From positions 116,679-180,678 of the forward strand of contig CAVVZJ010000005.1 in NCBI GenBank assembly GCA_963752755.1: a stretch of DNA of 64,000 bases. Direction: 5' to 3'. Below, one piece after another: positions 17,615-27,026 of the stretch (position 1 is the stretch's first letter; every line of letters starts with the position of its first letter). This DNA is from CAVVZJ01 sp963752755. Its GTDB lineage: Bacteria; Planctomycetota; Planctomycetia; Isosphaerales; Isosphaeraceae. Position numbers and translations under genes: made by a program. The notes under the pieces are model-generated. The model saw only the letters and a program-made list of their open reading frames with translations. It was not told where the DNA came from and made no database searches.

Positions 17615-17773
17615 AGCTCACGATGGGGTATGGAGGCTTGGGTGCTTTCGCCCCCATGCTACCCTCGGAGCACCCCAACGGCCAAGCTATAGCACCCAGA
17701 AATCCCGAAAAATAGCACCCAAGGCCGTTTCCAGGGTGCCTCGGAGAAGCGGAAAATCGACATAAAGTCAACG

Positions 17774-17808
17774 AAAAAGGCCCCTTAGAGTTTCCTCAAA
17801 GGGGCCTT
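17774..17808 (-). terminator. Rho-independent terminator after ssrA
   Basis: On the minus strand AAGGCCCCTT pairs with AAGGGGCCTT, extended by GAG/CTC around a GAAA tetraloop and followed by a T run. It begins six bases after the tmRNA acceptor end. Confidence 0.88.
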
Positions 17809-17813
17809 GATAG

Positions 17814-18178
17814 TGGAGGCGGCGGGAATTGCACCCGCGTCCCGAGAACCATCCGTGATGGCGTCTACGTGCGTATCCGATCCTTGAATTGTCGACCCTG
17901 AGTCCCCGATCGGCGGGGTCCATTCGGGCTTATCCGGTCATGAATTTAACCCGGGCTGCAACTGGAGGTTAGGCACGGGCGAGCCCACTTTGGCGTCCCC
18001 GGACGAGTCTCGTGGGCAAAGACGCGTCGCGGGGCCGTGGCCGCTTATCAGGCGGCGAGACGGAGACCAACGGTGTCGTTGGCAGTTATGGTTTTGGTCG
18101 GCTTTTAACGAGGCCTGCTGACCAACCTCGGCACGCAACCGATCACTTCAGAGCTCCGGTCGATCCTGGTTCGCCCCC
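17814..18178 (-). ncRNA. ssrA: tmRNA, tag peptide ANDTVGLRLAA
   Basis: The 5' GGGGGCG (18178) pairs with the 3' CGCCTCC (to 17815), with one G-U wobble, to form the acceptor stem. The T-arm GGGTGCAATTCCC lies near the 3' end. The resume codon GCC is at 18083-18081, preceded by ACT, and the tag ORF encodes ANDTVGLRLAA, ending at TGA (18050-18048) followed by TAA. The encoded 3' end after the discriminator A is CTA, so CCA must be added. It rescues stalled ribosomes with SmpB, encoded 129 bp upstream. Confidence 0.92.
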
Positions 18179-18306
18179 GTCTTGTCAAAGAGCGGCTGGG
18201 GTGTTAACCCAGCCAGCGTTATTATTTGTCTTTGGAGGGGATGGTCAAGGGGATTCGTCGGATTTGCGGAGTTGCCACGAGCGGGGAGCCCCTGGGGGCG
18301 GGAGGC

Positions 18307-18804
18307 TCACCGGTTGCGCCGGAGCACGCGGTCCATCTCGCGCTTGGCGTCCTGCTTCTTCAGGGCCTCACGTTTGTCGAAGGTCTTGCGGCCTCGGGCA
18401 ACGCTCAATTCCACCTTGGCCAGGCCGTCCTTGAAGTAGATCTGGAGGGGGACAAGGGTCAGACCTTTCTCGGTGGCCTTGGCGGCAATTCGCTCGATCT
18501 CGCGGCGGTGGAGGAGGAGCTTTCGGGGACGCTTGGGCTTGTGGTTCATCCGGTTGGCTTCGAGATATTCGGGGATATCGCAGCCGTACAGCCAGACCTC
18601 ACCGCGGTCGAGACCGGCGTATGACTCCTCGAGGCTGGCCTTGCCGTTGCGGAGGCTCTTGACCTCCGTGCCGGACAGGACAATCCCCGCCTCGAGCTTC
18701 TCCAGAAGGTCGTACTCGTGGCGAGCGCGGCGGTTGCGCGCGACGACGCGGAGACCGCCTCCGGCGCCTGGGTCTGGACTCTTACCATCTTGCTTCTTGG
18801 CCAT
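18307..18804 (-). CDS. smpB: SsrA-binding protein SmpB
   Basis: 165 residues from ATG 18804. Family blocks: VVARNRRARHEYDLLEKLEAGIVLSGTEVKSLRNGKASLEESYA, KRPRKLLLHRREIERI, GLTLVPLQIYFKDGLAKVELSVARGRKTFDKR. The C-terminal helix is basic (KKQDAKREMDRVLRRNR). SmpB brings tmRNA to stalled ribosomes. The tmRNA gene is directly downstream, on the same strand. Confidence 0.97.
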   Translation of the reverse strand: MAKKQDGKSPDPGAGGGLRVVARNRRARHEYDLLEKLEAGIVLSGTEVKSLRNGKASLEESYAGLDRGEVWLYGCDIPEYLEANRMNHKPKRPRKLLLHRREIERIAAKATEKGLTLVPLQIYFKDGLAKVELSVARGRKTFDKREALKKQDAKREMDRVLRRNR

Positions 18805-18875
18805 CGTCGCAACCTCATTTCCGTCAGCCGCCTTCGATCAAGCGCGAAGTCATTATAGGATGGCGGCACGGTCTG

Positions 18876-19925
18876 TCATCCGGCGTTTCCCGGGAAAATC
18901 GGACGGACCGGGACGCGGCAAGCCCGGCAGGCGTCGAGAATCTCGGCGACCATCGAGGGGAGATCGGCCGTTCCCAGCACAAGGACGGGAGGCCGGTCAT
19001 CAATCGGGTTGCGGGACCGGAGCGATTCGAACTTCGAGATCGAATCGGTCGCGTCGTCCTGATCGGACGGGAGGAGGACGACGAAGGTCGGTCCCGGCCG
19101 TTCATTCCGGAGGTGGAGGATGTGGTCGCGGTCAGCGTCGGTCAAGGGAGAGAGCATCGGGAAGGCGTCGAACCAGAAATCGGTCAGGAGCCAGCCGTCG
19201 GATGGACCCGCCAGGGCGTTGAGGCCGTGGTCGATGTCGGAGGCCAGAGCATCGGCGAGGATGCGGACGGCGGGCGTTGGCGGCGGGAACTCAACGCCGA
19301 GGTGTCTAGCCTGCTTGCTCGCCGCCGTTCCGAGCCAGGCGGAAGTTAACCCGGCGGCCACGGCACCGAGGAGGCGGATGTCGCGATCGGAGCCGCTCGA
19401 CGAGGGGAACAGCGCAAGGTAAGACGGGCGGCGGTCGAGGGCGGCGAGCCGGTCGCGGACCGTCTGACGGGTCACGGGGTCGCGGAGGTCAGGGGCCACC
19501 TCGGCGGCCGGGACGAGCACGAACCGCCGCAGGGCGAAGAGTCGATGAGGCACCACGAGAGGAGACGGATCGACGGAAAGGCCAGTCTGAGGTTCGCGGC
19601 CGAGGATCTGGTCGCCGAACAGGAGCAGATCGAGGTCGAGCGTCCGGGCGCTCCAGCGGACCCCGCGGACCCGTCCCTCATCGCGCTCGATCTGCTGGAG
19701 TCGTTCGAGCAGGGCGAAGGGGTCGAGCGAGGTTTCCAGCCGGGCCGCGGCGTTGAGAAAGGCCCCCTGGCCGGAGGGACCGCCGACGGGGTCCGTCTCG
19801 TAGAAGCGACTGACCGCTCGGACGGCGACTCCCGGCGTCCCGGCCAGGGCGGCGACCGCCGCGTCCAGATGAGCGCGGCGGTCGTCGAGGTTGCTGCCCA
19901 GGCCAATCAGCGCCGGGGTGCCCAT
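18876..19925 (-). CDS. folK: HPPK (folate biosynthesis) with a long C-terminal extension
   Basis: 349 residues from ATG 19925. The first ~165 residues are 6-hydroxymethyl-dihydropterin pyrophosphokinase: ALIGLGSNLDDRRAHL, VSRFYETDPVGGPSGQG.FLNAA and RWSARTLDLDLLLFGD (the signature ArgxxxLeuAspLeuAspLeu), then PHRLFALRRFVLVP. The remaining ~185 residues are not part of HPPK; they contain WLLTDFWFDAFPML and PPVLVLGTADLPSMVAEIL and are unknown to me. It follows dapL by 31 bp and is probably co-transcribed. Confidence 0.92.
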   Translation of the reverse strand: MGTPALIGLGSNLDDRRAHLDAAVAALAGTPGVAVRAVSRFYETDPVGGPSGQGAFLNAAARLETSLDPFALLERLQQIERDEGRVRGVRWSARTLDLDLLLFGDQILGREPQTGLSVDPSPLVVPHRLFALRRFVLVPAAEVAPDLRDPVTRQTVRDRLAALDRRPSYLALFPSSSGSDRDIRLLGAVAAGLTSAWLGTAASKQARHLGVEFPPPTPAVRILADALASDIDHGLNALAGPSDGWLLTDFWFDAFPMLSPLTDADRDHILHLRNERPGPTFVVLLPSDQDDATDSISKFESLRSRNPIDDRPPVLVLGTADLPSMVAEILDACRACRVPVRPIFPGNAG

Positions 19926-19956
19926 CGCGGGAAACTCGGTCCGGGTCGAGTCGGGG

Positions 19957-21128
19957 TCAGAACTTGAGCCGGCCGATCCGTTCCACGGCCTCCAGCAAGC
20001 GAGGCGTCTCGACCGTCAGGGCGGCGCGGATGTAGCCGTCGGCCGACGGTCCGAAGCCGATACCGGGGGTGGTGACGACGTGGCATTCCTCCAGCAATCG
20101 GCCGCTCACCTCCATCGACGTGAGGCCGGCCGGACACGGAATCCAGACGTAGAAGGTCGCCTGCGGGGTCGGCACGTCCCAGCCGATCTGCCGCAGGGCC
20201 CCGAGGAAGGCGTCGCGGCGTTCGCGGTAAAGCTTGCGGATCGGGGGCGTGAGCGTTTGGTACTGCTCCAGTGCGGTCCGGGCGGCCCACTGGATGGCGG
20301 TGAAGATCCCGGAGTCGGTGTTGGCCTTGATCTGACCGAGCGCTGCGATCAACGGTGCGCCGCCGATCGCGAAGCCGACACGCCAGCCCGTCATGTTGAA
20401 CGTCTTCGAGAGGCTATGGAACTCGACGGCCACCTCCTTCGCGCCGGGCACCTGAAGCAGGCTGGGGGGGGGCTCGTCGAAGTACATCTCGTTGTAGGCG
20501 GCGTCCTGGGCCACGACGACGTTGTGCCGACGCGCCCGCTCGACGACCTCCTCGAAGAAGGCCAGGTCCGCGTTGCCGCCGGTCGGGTTGTTGGGGTAGT
20601 TCAGGAAGAGCAAGCGGGCCCGGCCCCAGATCGTGTCCGGGATCGCCGAGAGGTCGGGGCGAAAGCCCAGCTCGGGCTGGAGCGGCATCGAGTAAACCTC
20701 GCCGCCGGCAAACATAGAGCTGGAGCGATAGACCGGATAGCACGGGTCCGGCACGAGACTGACGTCGCCCGGGTTCAGCACCGCCATCGGGAAGTGCGCG
20801 ATGCCTTCCTTCGAGCCAATCAACGGCAGAATTTCGGCGTTGACGTCGAGGTTGAGGCCGTATCGGCTGCGGCAGAACTCGGCGATAGTCTGGCGGAGTT
20901 CGGCGCCCCCTGGTCGAGGGCATACTGGTGGAAGGCCGGGTTTTCGACATGCTCCTGCAGGCTCCGGATGATCGGCTCCGGCGTGGGACGATCGGGGTCG
21001 CCGACACCGAGGTTGATCACATCGTGACCGGCGGCGATGGCGGCCTTCTTCTTCTTGTCGATCTCGGCGAACAGATACGGGGGCAGCTTCCGGAGCCGTT
21101 CGGCCTTTTCGAAGGGAGTCGTGGCCAT
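19957..21128 (-). pseudogene. dapL: LL-diaminopimelate aminotransferase-type enzyme, one frameshift
   Basis: ATG 21128 starts MATTPFEKAERLRKLPPYLFAEIDKKK with DVINLGVGDPDRPTP; the frame changes after HQYALDQG and continues as AELRQTIAEFCRSRYG, LNYPNNPTGG, AQDAAYNEMYF and the PLP-Lys motif HSLSKTFNMTGWRVGF. The break is at a run of five C on the plus strand (20906-20910); one more base restores the frame. The enzyme converts tetrahydrodipicolinate to LL-DAP for lysine and, where present, peptidoglycan. An essential core gene with one indel is more likely an assembly error than a true loss. Confidence 0.9.
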
Positions 21129-21486
21129 GGATTATCCTGCTACGAGCGATCGGGTTTCGCCAGGTTCATGGATCGTGCTGGACAGGCCATCGCAGGTCCC
21201 GCGCCGTCCTGGCGGCGGCAGGGCTTACGCGAGGAAGACACCCCGGGGAACGTTGTCGTTGACATCAACGCTAGGAATGTCCACGCGTGTCGCGAGGTGT
21301 CGCCTGAACTTCGTGAGTTGGTCCGGACTGATCGTCTTGACGTCCGCCGAGATCATTTCAGGGTTCACAAGTCGGACCGGGTTACGGTCCCGAGTATCCT
21401 AAGCGTTCGCCCTCTAGACCGTCAATTCCGTCGGCGCCCCGGTCCTCCCGCCTGCAAAAACCGGAACGTGTCGCCGGTCGGTAACG
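21129..21486. other. Intergenic region upstream of dapL
   Basis: About 360 bp between dapL and the end of the SGNH hydrolase gene. No convincing ORF, RNA or repeat is seen; it should hold the dapL promoter. Confidence 0.5.
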
Positions 21487-22770
21487 TCAACGCCAGCGCC
21501 CTTCCACCGTCCCCCGGGCGATCGCCTGATAGCGTTCGGTCGTGACCGGCTCCGGCACGCGACCGTCGCGCCAGAATGCGGCACACCACTCCGCGATGAG
21601 CCGGTAGCCCGTCGCATTGCAATGCCCGTCGATCGGCCAGTAGAGCCGACGACCCGCACGCTCCGCCTCCTGAAAAGGCCCTGTCAGGTCGATCAGCGGC
21701 AGGCGCAACCGTTGCGTGACCGCGGCGAGATGGCGCTGCTGCTTCAGGTATTCCGGACTTTCCAGAGGGACCGTCGATCCGACCCCGTGCGGGTTCAGCC
21801 GGTCCTGCGACGTGCGATAGGCCGGATTCGCGATCACCGAATAGGGCACATAGGCCACGACGAGCCGCACGTCCGCCGCGCGGCAGTCGGCTGCGATCCG
21901 ACGCAACGCCTCCCCTGCCCCGCCGCCCGCGTCGAGGTCGTGGCGGAGGAAGGCATCCATCACGGCCGGATACCAGGGCAGGCACGGGTTGGCCCGCCCC
22001 GCCCGCATCGCCTCCAACAAGGCTGGCGCGGTCTCCGGTGGCGGGGTCAGATGCGTCAGCACGTTCAACGGCCCCGGCACCGGCGGATACGCCGGCTTCG
22101 CCGGCTTGCGGAACCGGCTCGGGATTGGCTCACGGCGGACCGCTCGACCCACCAGCGGCACGACCCGAGGCACCCAGTCGCTCCGACGCACTAGGGAACG
22201 CGCCCCCCCCTCCGCTTCCAGCCCCAGCGGGGCGCTTGGCAGGTCGTTGGCAAAGACGACGAGGAAGACCGCCTCCGGCTTCAGCAGCGCCACACCGTCG
22301 CGCACCAGCTTCCCATATTCCGGGAACCCGATGCCGCAGATCCCCAGGTTGATCGCCTCGACCGGCCGTTCCCCAACCAGCAAGCGCCCGAACTGCTCCG
22401 GGATCGTCTGTCCCTCGCCCGCACCCAGACCTTCCACGAAGCTATCCCCCACGAACAGCACCCGCGGCCGGTCGTCGGGTGGCTGGATCGGAAAGTTCGG
22501 ACCTCGGAATCCGTACAGATTGTAATGATGTTCAAAGGAAAAACCGTCGGGCTGGCTCTCGTGCCGGATGGTCCGGTTCATCCAGGGGACGACCGGTCCG
22601 TGCCGGATCGGTAATCCGGGCGTCTCCTGCACGGCGTAATACGCCCGGTTGAAGCCCGGGACCTCGGGCAAGGGGAAGACGAGCCGGAAGACCGCTTCCT
22701 GAACCAGAGCAACAATCGCCAGTGTCGCCGCCGCAAAGAGCACGGTCCGCCTCGATCTGGCTCCGTCCAT
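21487..22770 (-). CDS. Membrane-anchored SGNH/GDSL hydrolase-like protein
   Basis: 427 residues from ATG 22770, chosen so that the N-terminal TM anchor follows at once (RTVLFAAATLAIVALVQEAVFRLVF). The active-site blocks are RVLFVGDSFVEGLGAGEGQTIPEQF (Gly-Asp-Ser), NLGICGIGFPEYG, VVFANDLP and DGHCNATGYRLIAEW (Asp-x-x-His type). Proteins like this deacetylate or acetylate surface polysaccharides. It is divergent from the methyltransferase gene, and the shared upstream region is 184 bp. Confidence 0.8.
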   Translation of the reverse strand: MDGARSRRTVLFAAATLAIVALVQEAVFRLVFPLPEVPGFNRAYYAVQETPGLPIRHGPVVPWMNRTIRHESQPDGFSFEHHYNLYGFRGPNFPIQPPDDRPRVLFVGDSFVEGLGAGEGQTIPEQFGRLLVGERPVEAINLGICGIGFPEYGKLVRDGVALLKPEAVFLVVFANDLPSAPLGLEAEGGARSLVRRSDWVPRVVPLVGRAVRREPIPSRFRKPAKPAYPPVPGPLNVLTHLTPPPETAPALLEAMRAGRANPCLPWYPAVMDAFLRHDLDAGGGAGEALRRIAADCRAADVRLVVAYVPYSVIANPAYRTSQDRLNPHGVGSTVPLESPEYLKQQRHLAAVTQRLRLPLIDLTGPFQEAERAGRRLYWPIDGHCNATGYRLIAEWCAAFWRDGRVPEPVTTERYQAIARGTVEGRWR

Positions 22771-22954
22771 GCCGCGCCCTCGCTGACTCCTCTGTTTCCG
22801 ATCGACAGCTCCGATCGCGGCGGACTTTACCGCCCTCTCTCCCGCCCGGCAACCCGACTCCCTCGGTTCGCATTGACGCCTCGGACGTTTTCGCCTAGTG
22901 TCTTCGTCATCCGTACCCGAAATCCGCCGACGACGCTCAAGGAGGAGCCGCGCC

Positions 22955-23665
22955 GTGCGCGACCACAACAAGGCGTTCTGCGAGTTGGTGGCCCGGACGT
23001 TCGACTGCCCCGGGCCGATCTACGAGTTTGGCTCGTACCAGGTCGAGGGCCAGGAAGACTACGCCGATCTCCGCGGCCTCTTCCCCAGCAAGGCCTACAT
23101 CGGCTGCGACATGCGGCCCGGTCCCGGCGTCGATCGCGTCGAGGATGTTAGCCAGCTCACGCTCGCCGACGCCAGCATCGGCACCGCGCTCTGCATCGAG
23201 ACATTCGAGCACGTCTTCGAGGTCCGTCGCGCCTTCGACGAGATCTTCCGCGTCCTCCAGCCCGGCGGCCTCTTCCTGCTCACCTCGCCCTTGAACTTCC
23301 GGATTCATGGATTCCCCGATGATTACTGGCGGATGACGCCGAACTGTCTCCGACGGATGCTGGAGCCTTACGCCGGCCGCGTGGTCGGCTTCCAGGGGCA
23401 CGAGAAGTTCCCGCACACGGTCATGTCGCTGGCCGTCAAAGGGCCCGCCCCGGCCGACTTCGCCGCGCGGGCCGATCGCCTCGTCCTGCTCTATCACGAC
23501 TGGCTCCGCCACGCCCAGGCCGATCTCTCCCTCGCCGAGAAGTTCCGCCGCACCCTCAGCCTGATCTACCGCTCCCGCGGCGAGCGCCACCAGATCGCCG
23601 ACTACTACAAGGCCGACTTCTCCATCGACGCCCCCGGCACCCCCGCCCTGTCGATGGCCGGCTGA
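22955..23665 (+). CDS. SAM-dependent methyltransferase (class I)
   Basis: 236 residues from GTG 22955, chosen for GGAGGAG at 22941-22947; an upstream ATG gives an Arg-rich, unlikely N-terminus. YIGCDMRPGPGVDRVEDVSQL and CIETFEHVFEVRRAFDEIFRVLQPGGLFLLTSPLNF are typical of methyltransferases in glycan or lipid gene clusters. It begins a plus-strand group with the glycosyltransferase and phosphodiesterase. Confidence 0.8.
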   Translation: MRDHNKAFCELVARTFDCPGPIYEFGSYQVEGQEDYADLRGLFPSKAYIGCDMRPGPGVDRVEDVSQLTLADASIGTALCIETFEHVFEVRRAFDEIFRVLQPGGLFLLTSPLNFRIHGFPDDYWRMTPNCLRRMLEPYAGRVVGFQGHEKFPHTVMSLAVKGPAPADFAARADRLVLLYHDWLRHAQADLSLAEKFRRTLSLIYRSRGERHQIADYYKADFSIDAPGTPALSMAG

Positions 23666-23831
23666 TCCGGAAACGGTCGCAGCATCGATCCCGTGCCGGG
23701 TGGGCTCCGCCCATCGATCTCCTTCCGCAACCGAGGGATCGGTGGGCCAAGCCCCTCCTACGAATGACCTCTGATCCAGGCGATTCGGTATGAGTCGGAC
23801 CGCGGCGGGTCAGCAGCGAGAGGACCGAGCC

Positions 23832-25259
23832 ATGACGGAACCGGGTCCGACGCGGACCGTCCGCCCCTTCCCTCCGGAGTTCCCGGCCCCGACACGCGCC
23901 ACGCGCCACCCGCTCCGCGTCGCGACGACCGCCGCCGCACTCGCCCTGCTGGTTCTCTGGGCCGGCTGGTGGGTTCAGGCGTTGCGACGGGACCATCTCG
24001 CGACCGGTCCGGGTCTCTGGTTTCCCGTCCTCTCGTTCATTGCTGGTGATTTCGTGGTCCACATCGACCACACCGCCCGGATTTTCGCCGAAGGCGGCGA
24101 TCCGTACCGGCTCGACGACTGGATCTGTGCCAGCCTCCCCTACCCTCCGATGATCCCGCGCCTCTTCCGCTGGGTGACCCTCTTCAGCATCCGCGCGGCC
24201 GGCGTCGTCTGGATCCTGGCTCTCGCCGTGATCTTCGTCAGCGCGACCTGGGCTGTCCACCGCACGAGACGCAACCTCGGCCTGGCCCCGGTCCCCTGGC
24301 CCTGGCTACTGGTCGCCGTGCTCTACAGCACGCCTGTCGTCGTCGCGATGGAGCGGGGCCAGTGCGACCCCCTCGTCATCCCGCTGTTCGGACTCGCGGC
24401 CTGGCTCCTCCGACGCCGCTCCCCCTGGGCCGACCCCGCCGCGGGCGCGCTCCTGGGTCTTACCGCCTGGATCAAGTACTACCCGGGCCTCGCAATCGTG
24501 GCCTTGATCGCGTTGCGACGCTGGCGCGCACTCGCCCTCTTCGTGATCGTGGCCGGCGGGATCGGCCTGCACGACCTCGACGGCGTCCGTCGCTCGATCG
24601 CCAACGGCTCCCGGATCGCCGCGGTTTCCCATCCGAAGGCCGATCTGCACCCGCTCCAGCACGCCATCGCCAAATTCTGGCCCTCCCTCTGCCGCGCCGC
24701 CCGCTGCAACGACCCCGCCCGGCTCCCCGGCCCCATCGCCTCCGCACTTCTGCTCATGCCCCCCTTGGTTGCCGTCGGCCTGCGACTCGACCGCCTCCGC
24801 CGTCTCGGCCGCGACCCCGGTCCCTTACTCTGGCCCACGTTCCTCTGGCTGGCCGCCGCCGCCACCTTCGCACTGCCTTACGCCATCGACTACAACCTCG
24901 TCTTCCTCCCCCTCGCCCTGCTCGCCACCTGGGACCGCCGCGACCCGCTCGCCGTCCCAATGATCTTCGGCCTCTTGCTGCTCTGGTGGCAACCCCTGGA
25001 ACTTCCCATCGACGGCCGCATCCTCTTCGTCCTCAAGCTCCTCGGCCTCTACGCCTCCTCCCTCTGCCTCCGCCTCCGCGCCGACGAACTCGCCGCCCCT
25101 CCGCCTCCTGGTCTTCCTCGACTTCATTTTGCGTTAAGGGACCCTCCAGGAACCACTTCGTGTGGGACCGCCGCCCCCGGCTGTCTCGACGGCGGACGGC
25201 CGGGGGCGGCGGTCCCACACGGGAGCGAAACTCCGAAGTCGTTCTTGGACGCCACCTAA
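23832..25259 (+). CDS. GT87/DUF2029-type membrane glycosyltransferase
   Basis: 475 residues from ATG 23832. There are about ten TM segments (LALLVLWAGWWVQAL, VVWILALAVIFVSATWAV, WLLVAVLYSTPVVVAMERGQCD and others). FAEGGDPYRLDD in the first periplasmic loop and MERGQCDPLVIPLFGLAAW are typical of polyprenyl-phosphate-mannose-dependent transferases. The last ~45 codons run through a perfect 22-bp inverted repeat (25160-25220), so the native C-terminus may have been altered by that repeat. Confidence 0.8.
   Translation: MTEPGPTRTVRPFPPEFPAPTRATRHPLRVATTAAALALLVLWAGWWVQALRRDHLATGPGLWFPVLSFIAGDFVVHIDHTARIFAEGGDPYRLDDWICASLPYPPMIPRLFRWVTLFSIRAAGVVWILALAVIFVSATWAVHRTRRNLGLAPVPWPWLLVAVLYSTPVVVAMERGQCDPLVIPLFGLAAWLLRRRSPWADPAAGALLGLTAWIKYYPGLAIVALIALRRWRALALFVIVAGGIGLHDLDGVRRSIANGSRIAAVSHPKADLHPLQHAIAKFWPSLCRAARCNDPARLPGPIASALLLMPPLVAVGLRLDRLRRLGRDPGPLLWPTFLWLAAAATFALPYAIDYNLVFLPLALLATWDRRDPLAVPMIFGLLLLWWQPLELPIDGRILFVLKLLGLYASSLCLRLRADELAAPPPPGLPRLHFALRDPPGTTSCGTAAPGCLDGGRPGAAVPHGSETPKSFLDAT
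25160..25220. repeat. Dispersed palindrome, copy 1
   Basis: Perfect 22-bp arms (25160-25181 and 25199-25220), core GGGACCGCCGCCCCCGG, with a 17-bp loop. A related palindrome is at 43390-43443. Both place a GC-rich hairpin at or near the end of a gene. Confidence 0.8.
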
Positions 25260-25385
25260 GCCCCAGATATCGGGATATATAAAAAATAGCATTTTTATCA
25301 TTTCGCGTTGTTCATTGACCGCCGATTATTGGCCATGAATCATCGATCATCACTCGCCTCTCCCGCAATTCTCCGAGGTCCCGCC

Positions 25386-27026
25386 ATGAACCCGAACACC
25401 GACCGCCTCCTGATCCTCGGCCTCGACGGCGCCACGTGGACCGTCCTCGACCCGATGCGCCGGCGGGGGTTGCTGCCGAATCTCGACGCCCTGCTGGCCC
25501 GCTCGGCCCACGGCACCCTCCGCTCGACGATCCCGCCCGTCACCACCGCCGCCTGGACCACCATGATGACCGGCGCCAGCCCCGCGCGCCACGGCGTCTT
25601 CGACCACCGCTACTACCACGCCCCGACCCGCCAGATGAAGGTCAACCACTCCGGACGCTGCCGCGTCCCGACCTTCTGGCATCGGCTCTCCGAATCGGGC
25701 CGCTCCGTCGTCAGCCTCAACCTGCCCGGCACCTACCCGCCGCTCCGCGTCCGCGGCCTGGTCGTCTCCGGCATGGACGCCCCCCACCTCGACGCCGCCC
25801 TCTCCGGCTCCCCCGAGTTCGCCGCCAAGCTCAAGGCCGAGGTTCCCTCCTACACCCTCCGCTATTACTGGAAGCGCGTCCCCGAGACCCTCGACGAGCT
25901 GACCGAGAACGCCCGCCTCACCGCCGAGTCCTTCCGCGGCCGCGCCCTCGGCGGCCTGCTCGCCGACCGCGAGGTCCCCGACTGGTCCGTCCTCATGGTC
26001 CAGTTCCAGAACCTCGACCCCTTCCAGCACCGCTGCTGGCGGTTCCTCAACGTCGATGCGACCGGCCTCGACGACCCCGCCTGGAACGCCGCCGCCGCCG
26101 GGGTGATCCGCGGCCTCGACGACGCCATCGGCACCCTCTGCGAGCTGGCCGACCGCCGCGGCGCCGCCGTCCTCGCCGTCAGTGATCACGGCTTCGGCCC
26201 CTGCCTCGGGCGGATCTCGGTCAACCGCATCCTCCTCGCGGCCGGCATCGCCAGGGCCAACGGCCCGCTCGGACGCCTGACCCGTCGCGCCGTGATCGGA
26301 CTGGAACGCCTCCGCCTCAATGCGCTCAAACGCGACGATCCCGAGGCCCGCACCGCCTCCTTCGCCCAGTCCGTCGCCGCCCAGATGCCCCTGAACTGGA
26401 AGCACACCCTCGCCTTCGCCCCCCACCAGGACACCGCGGCGATGGTTTACTTGAACACCCGCTCCCGACATCCCAGCGCCCCGCTCGTCACACCCCGCCA
26501 GATCGACGAGGCCCGCAACGAGACCGCCGTCACCCTCGCCACGGCCCGCCACCCCGAAACCCATCAGCCGCTCTTCCCTCAAGTGATCTCCGTGGCCGAC
26601 GTCTATGGCGTCGATCCCGACGCCGAGGGCTACCCCGACCTGATCGCCTTGCCCGAGGAATCCTACTGGGTCCGCACCAAGCTCAACGCCAGCCGCGCCT
26701 GGGTCGAGCCTGACCCGAACCTCCCCGGCACTCACCGCCCCGAGGGCATCGTCTCACTCTGCGGCCCCGCCATCGCCCCGGGCCGGACCCTTCACGCCAA
26801 CCTCGTCGATATCGCCCCGACCGTGCTCGCGTTCTTCGGCCTGCCGACCCCTGGCGACATCGAGGGCGCCCCCCTGCCCTGCCTCCCCCACGCCCCCCGA
26901 TGCCGCCAGGATGCCCCTTCGCAACCGCTCAATGGCCCCCACCAGCCCCCGTCGCAGTTTGAGTTCAGCGCCGAGGAGCAGGCGATCCTCGAGCAACGTC
27001 TTGCCGACCTCGGCTACCTGGAGTGA
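25386..27026 (+). CDS. Type I phosphodiesterase / nucleotide pyrophosphatase (alkaline-phosphatase superfamily)
   Basis: 546 residues from ATG 25386. LLILGLDGATWTVLDPM gives the first metal Asp, TTAAWTTMMTGASPARHGVFDH the nucleophile Thr region, and AVLAVSDHGFGPCLGRI the second metal cluster; RTLHANLVDIAPTVLAFFGLP is the C-terminal family block. No signal peptide is seen. It probably hydrolyses a phosphodiester in glycan or nucleotide-sugar metabolism. It ends 13 bp inside the converging sulfatase gene. Confidence 0.87.
   Translation: MNPNTDRLLILGLDGATWTVLDPMRRRGLLPNLDALLARSAHGTLRSTIPPVTTAAWTTMMTGASPARHGVFDHRYYHAPTRQMKVNHSGRCRVPTFWHRLSESGRSVVSLNLPGTYPPLRVRGLVVSGMDAPHLDAALSGSPEFAAKLKAEVPSYTLRYYWKRVPETLDELTENARLTAESFRGRALGGLLADREVPDWSVLMVQFQNLDPFQHRCWRFLNVDATGLDDPAWNAAAAGVIRGLDDAIGTLCELADRRGAAVLAVSDHGFGPCLGRISVNRILLAAGIARANGPLGRLTRRAVIGLERLRLNALKRDDPEARTASFAQSVAAQMPLNWKHTLAFAPHQDTAAMVYLNTRSRHPSAPLVTPRQIDEARNETAVTLATARHPETHQPLFPQVISVADVYGVDPDAEGYPDLIALPEESYWVRTKLNASRAWVEPDPNLPGTHRPEGIVSLCGPAIAPGRTLHANLVDIAPTVLAFFGLPTPGDIEGAPLPCLPHAPRCRQDAPSQPLNGPHQPPSQFEFSAEEQAILEQRLADLGYLE

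Noticed and set aside
15935..17692. 585-residue plus-strand open frame
   Set aside because: Antisense of the integrase, with Glu/Val/Leu-rich shadow composition.
18189..18217. Hairpin GGCTGGG...CCCAGCC between smpB and ssrA as a terminator
   Set aside because: A 7-bp stem exists but no T run follows; it may be a processing element, so no terminator is claimed.
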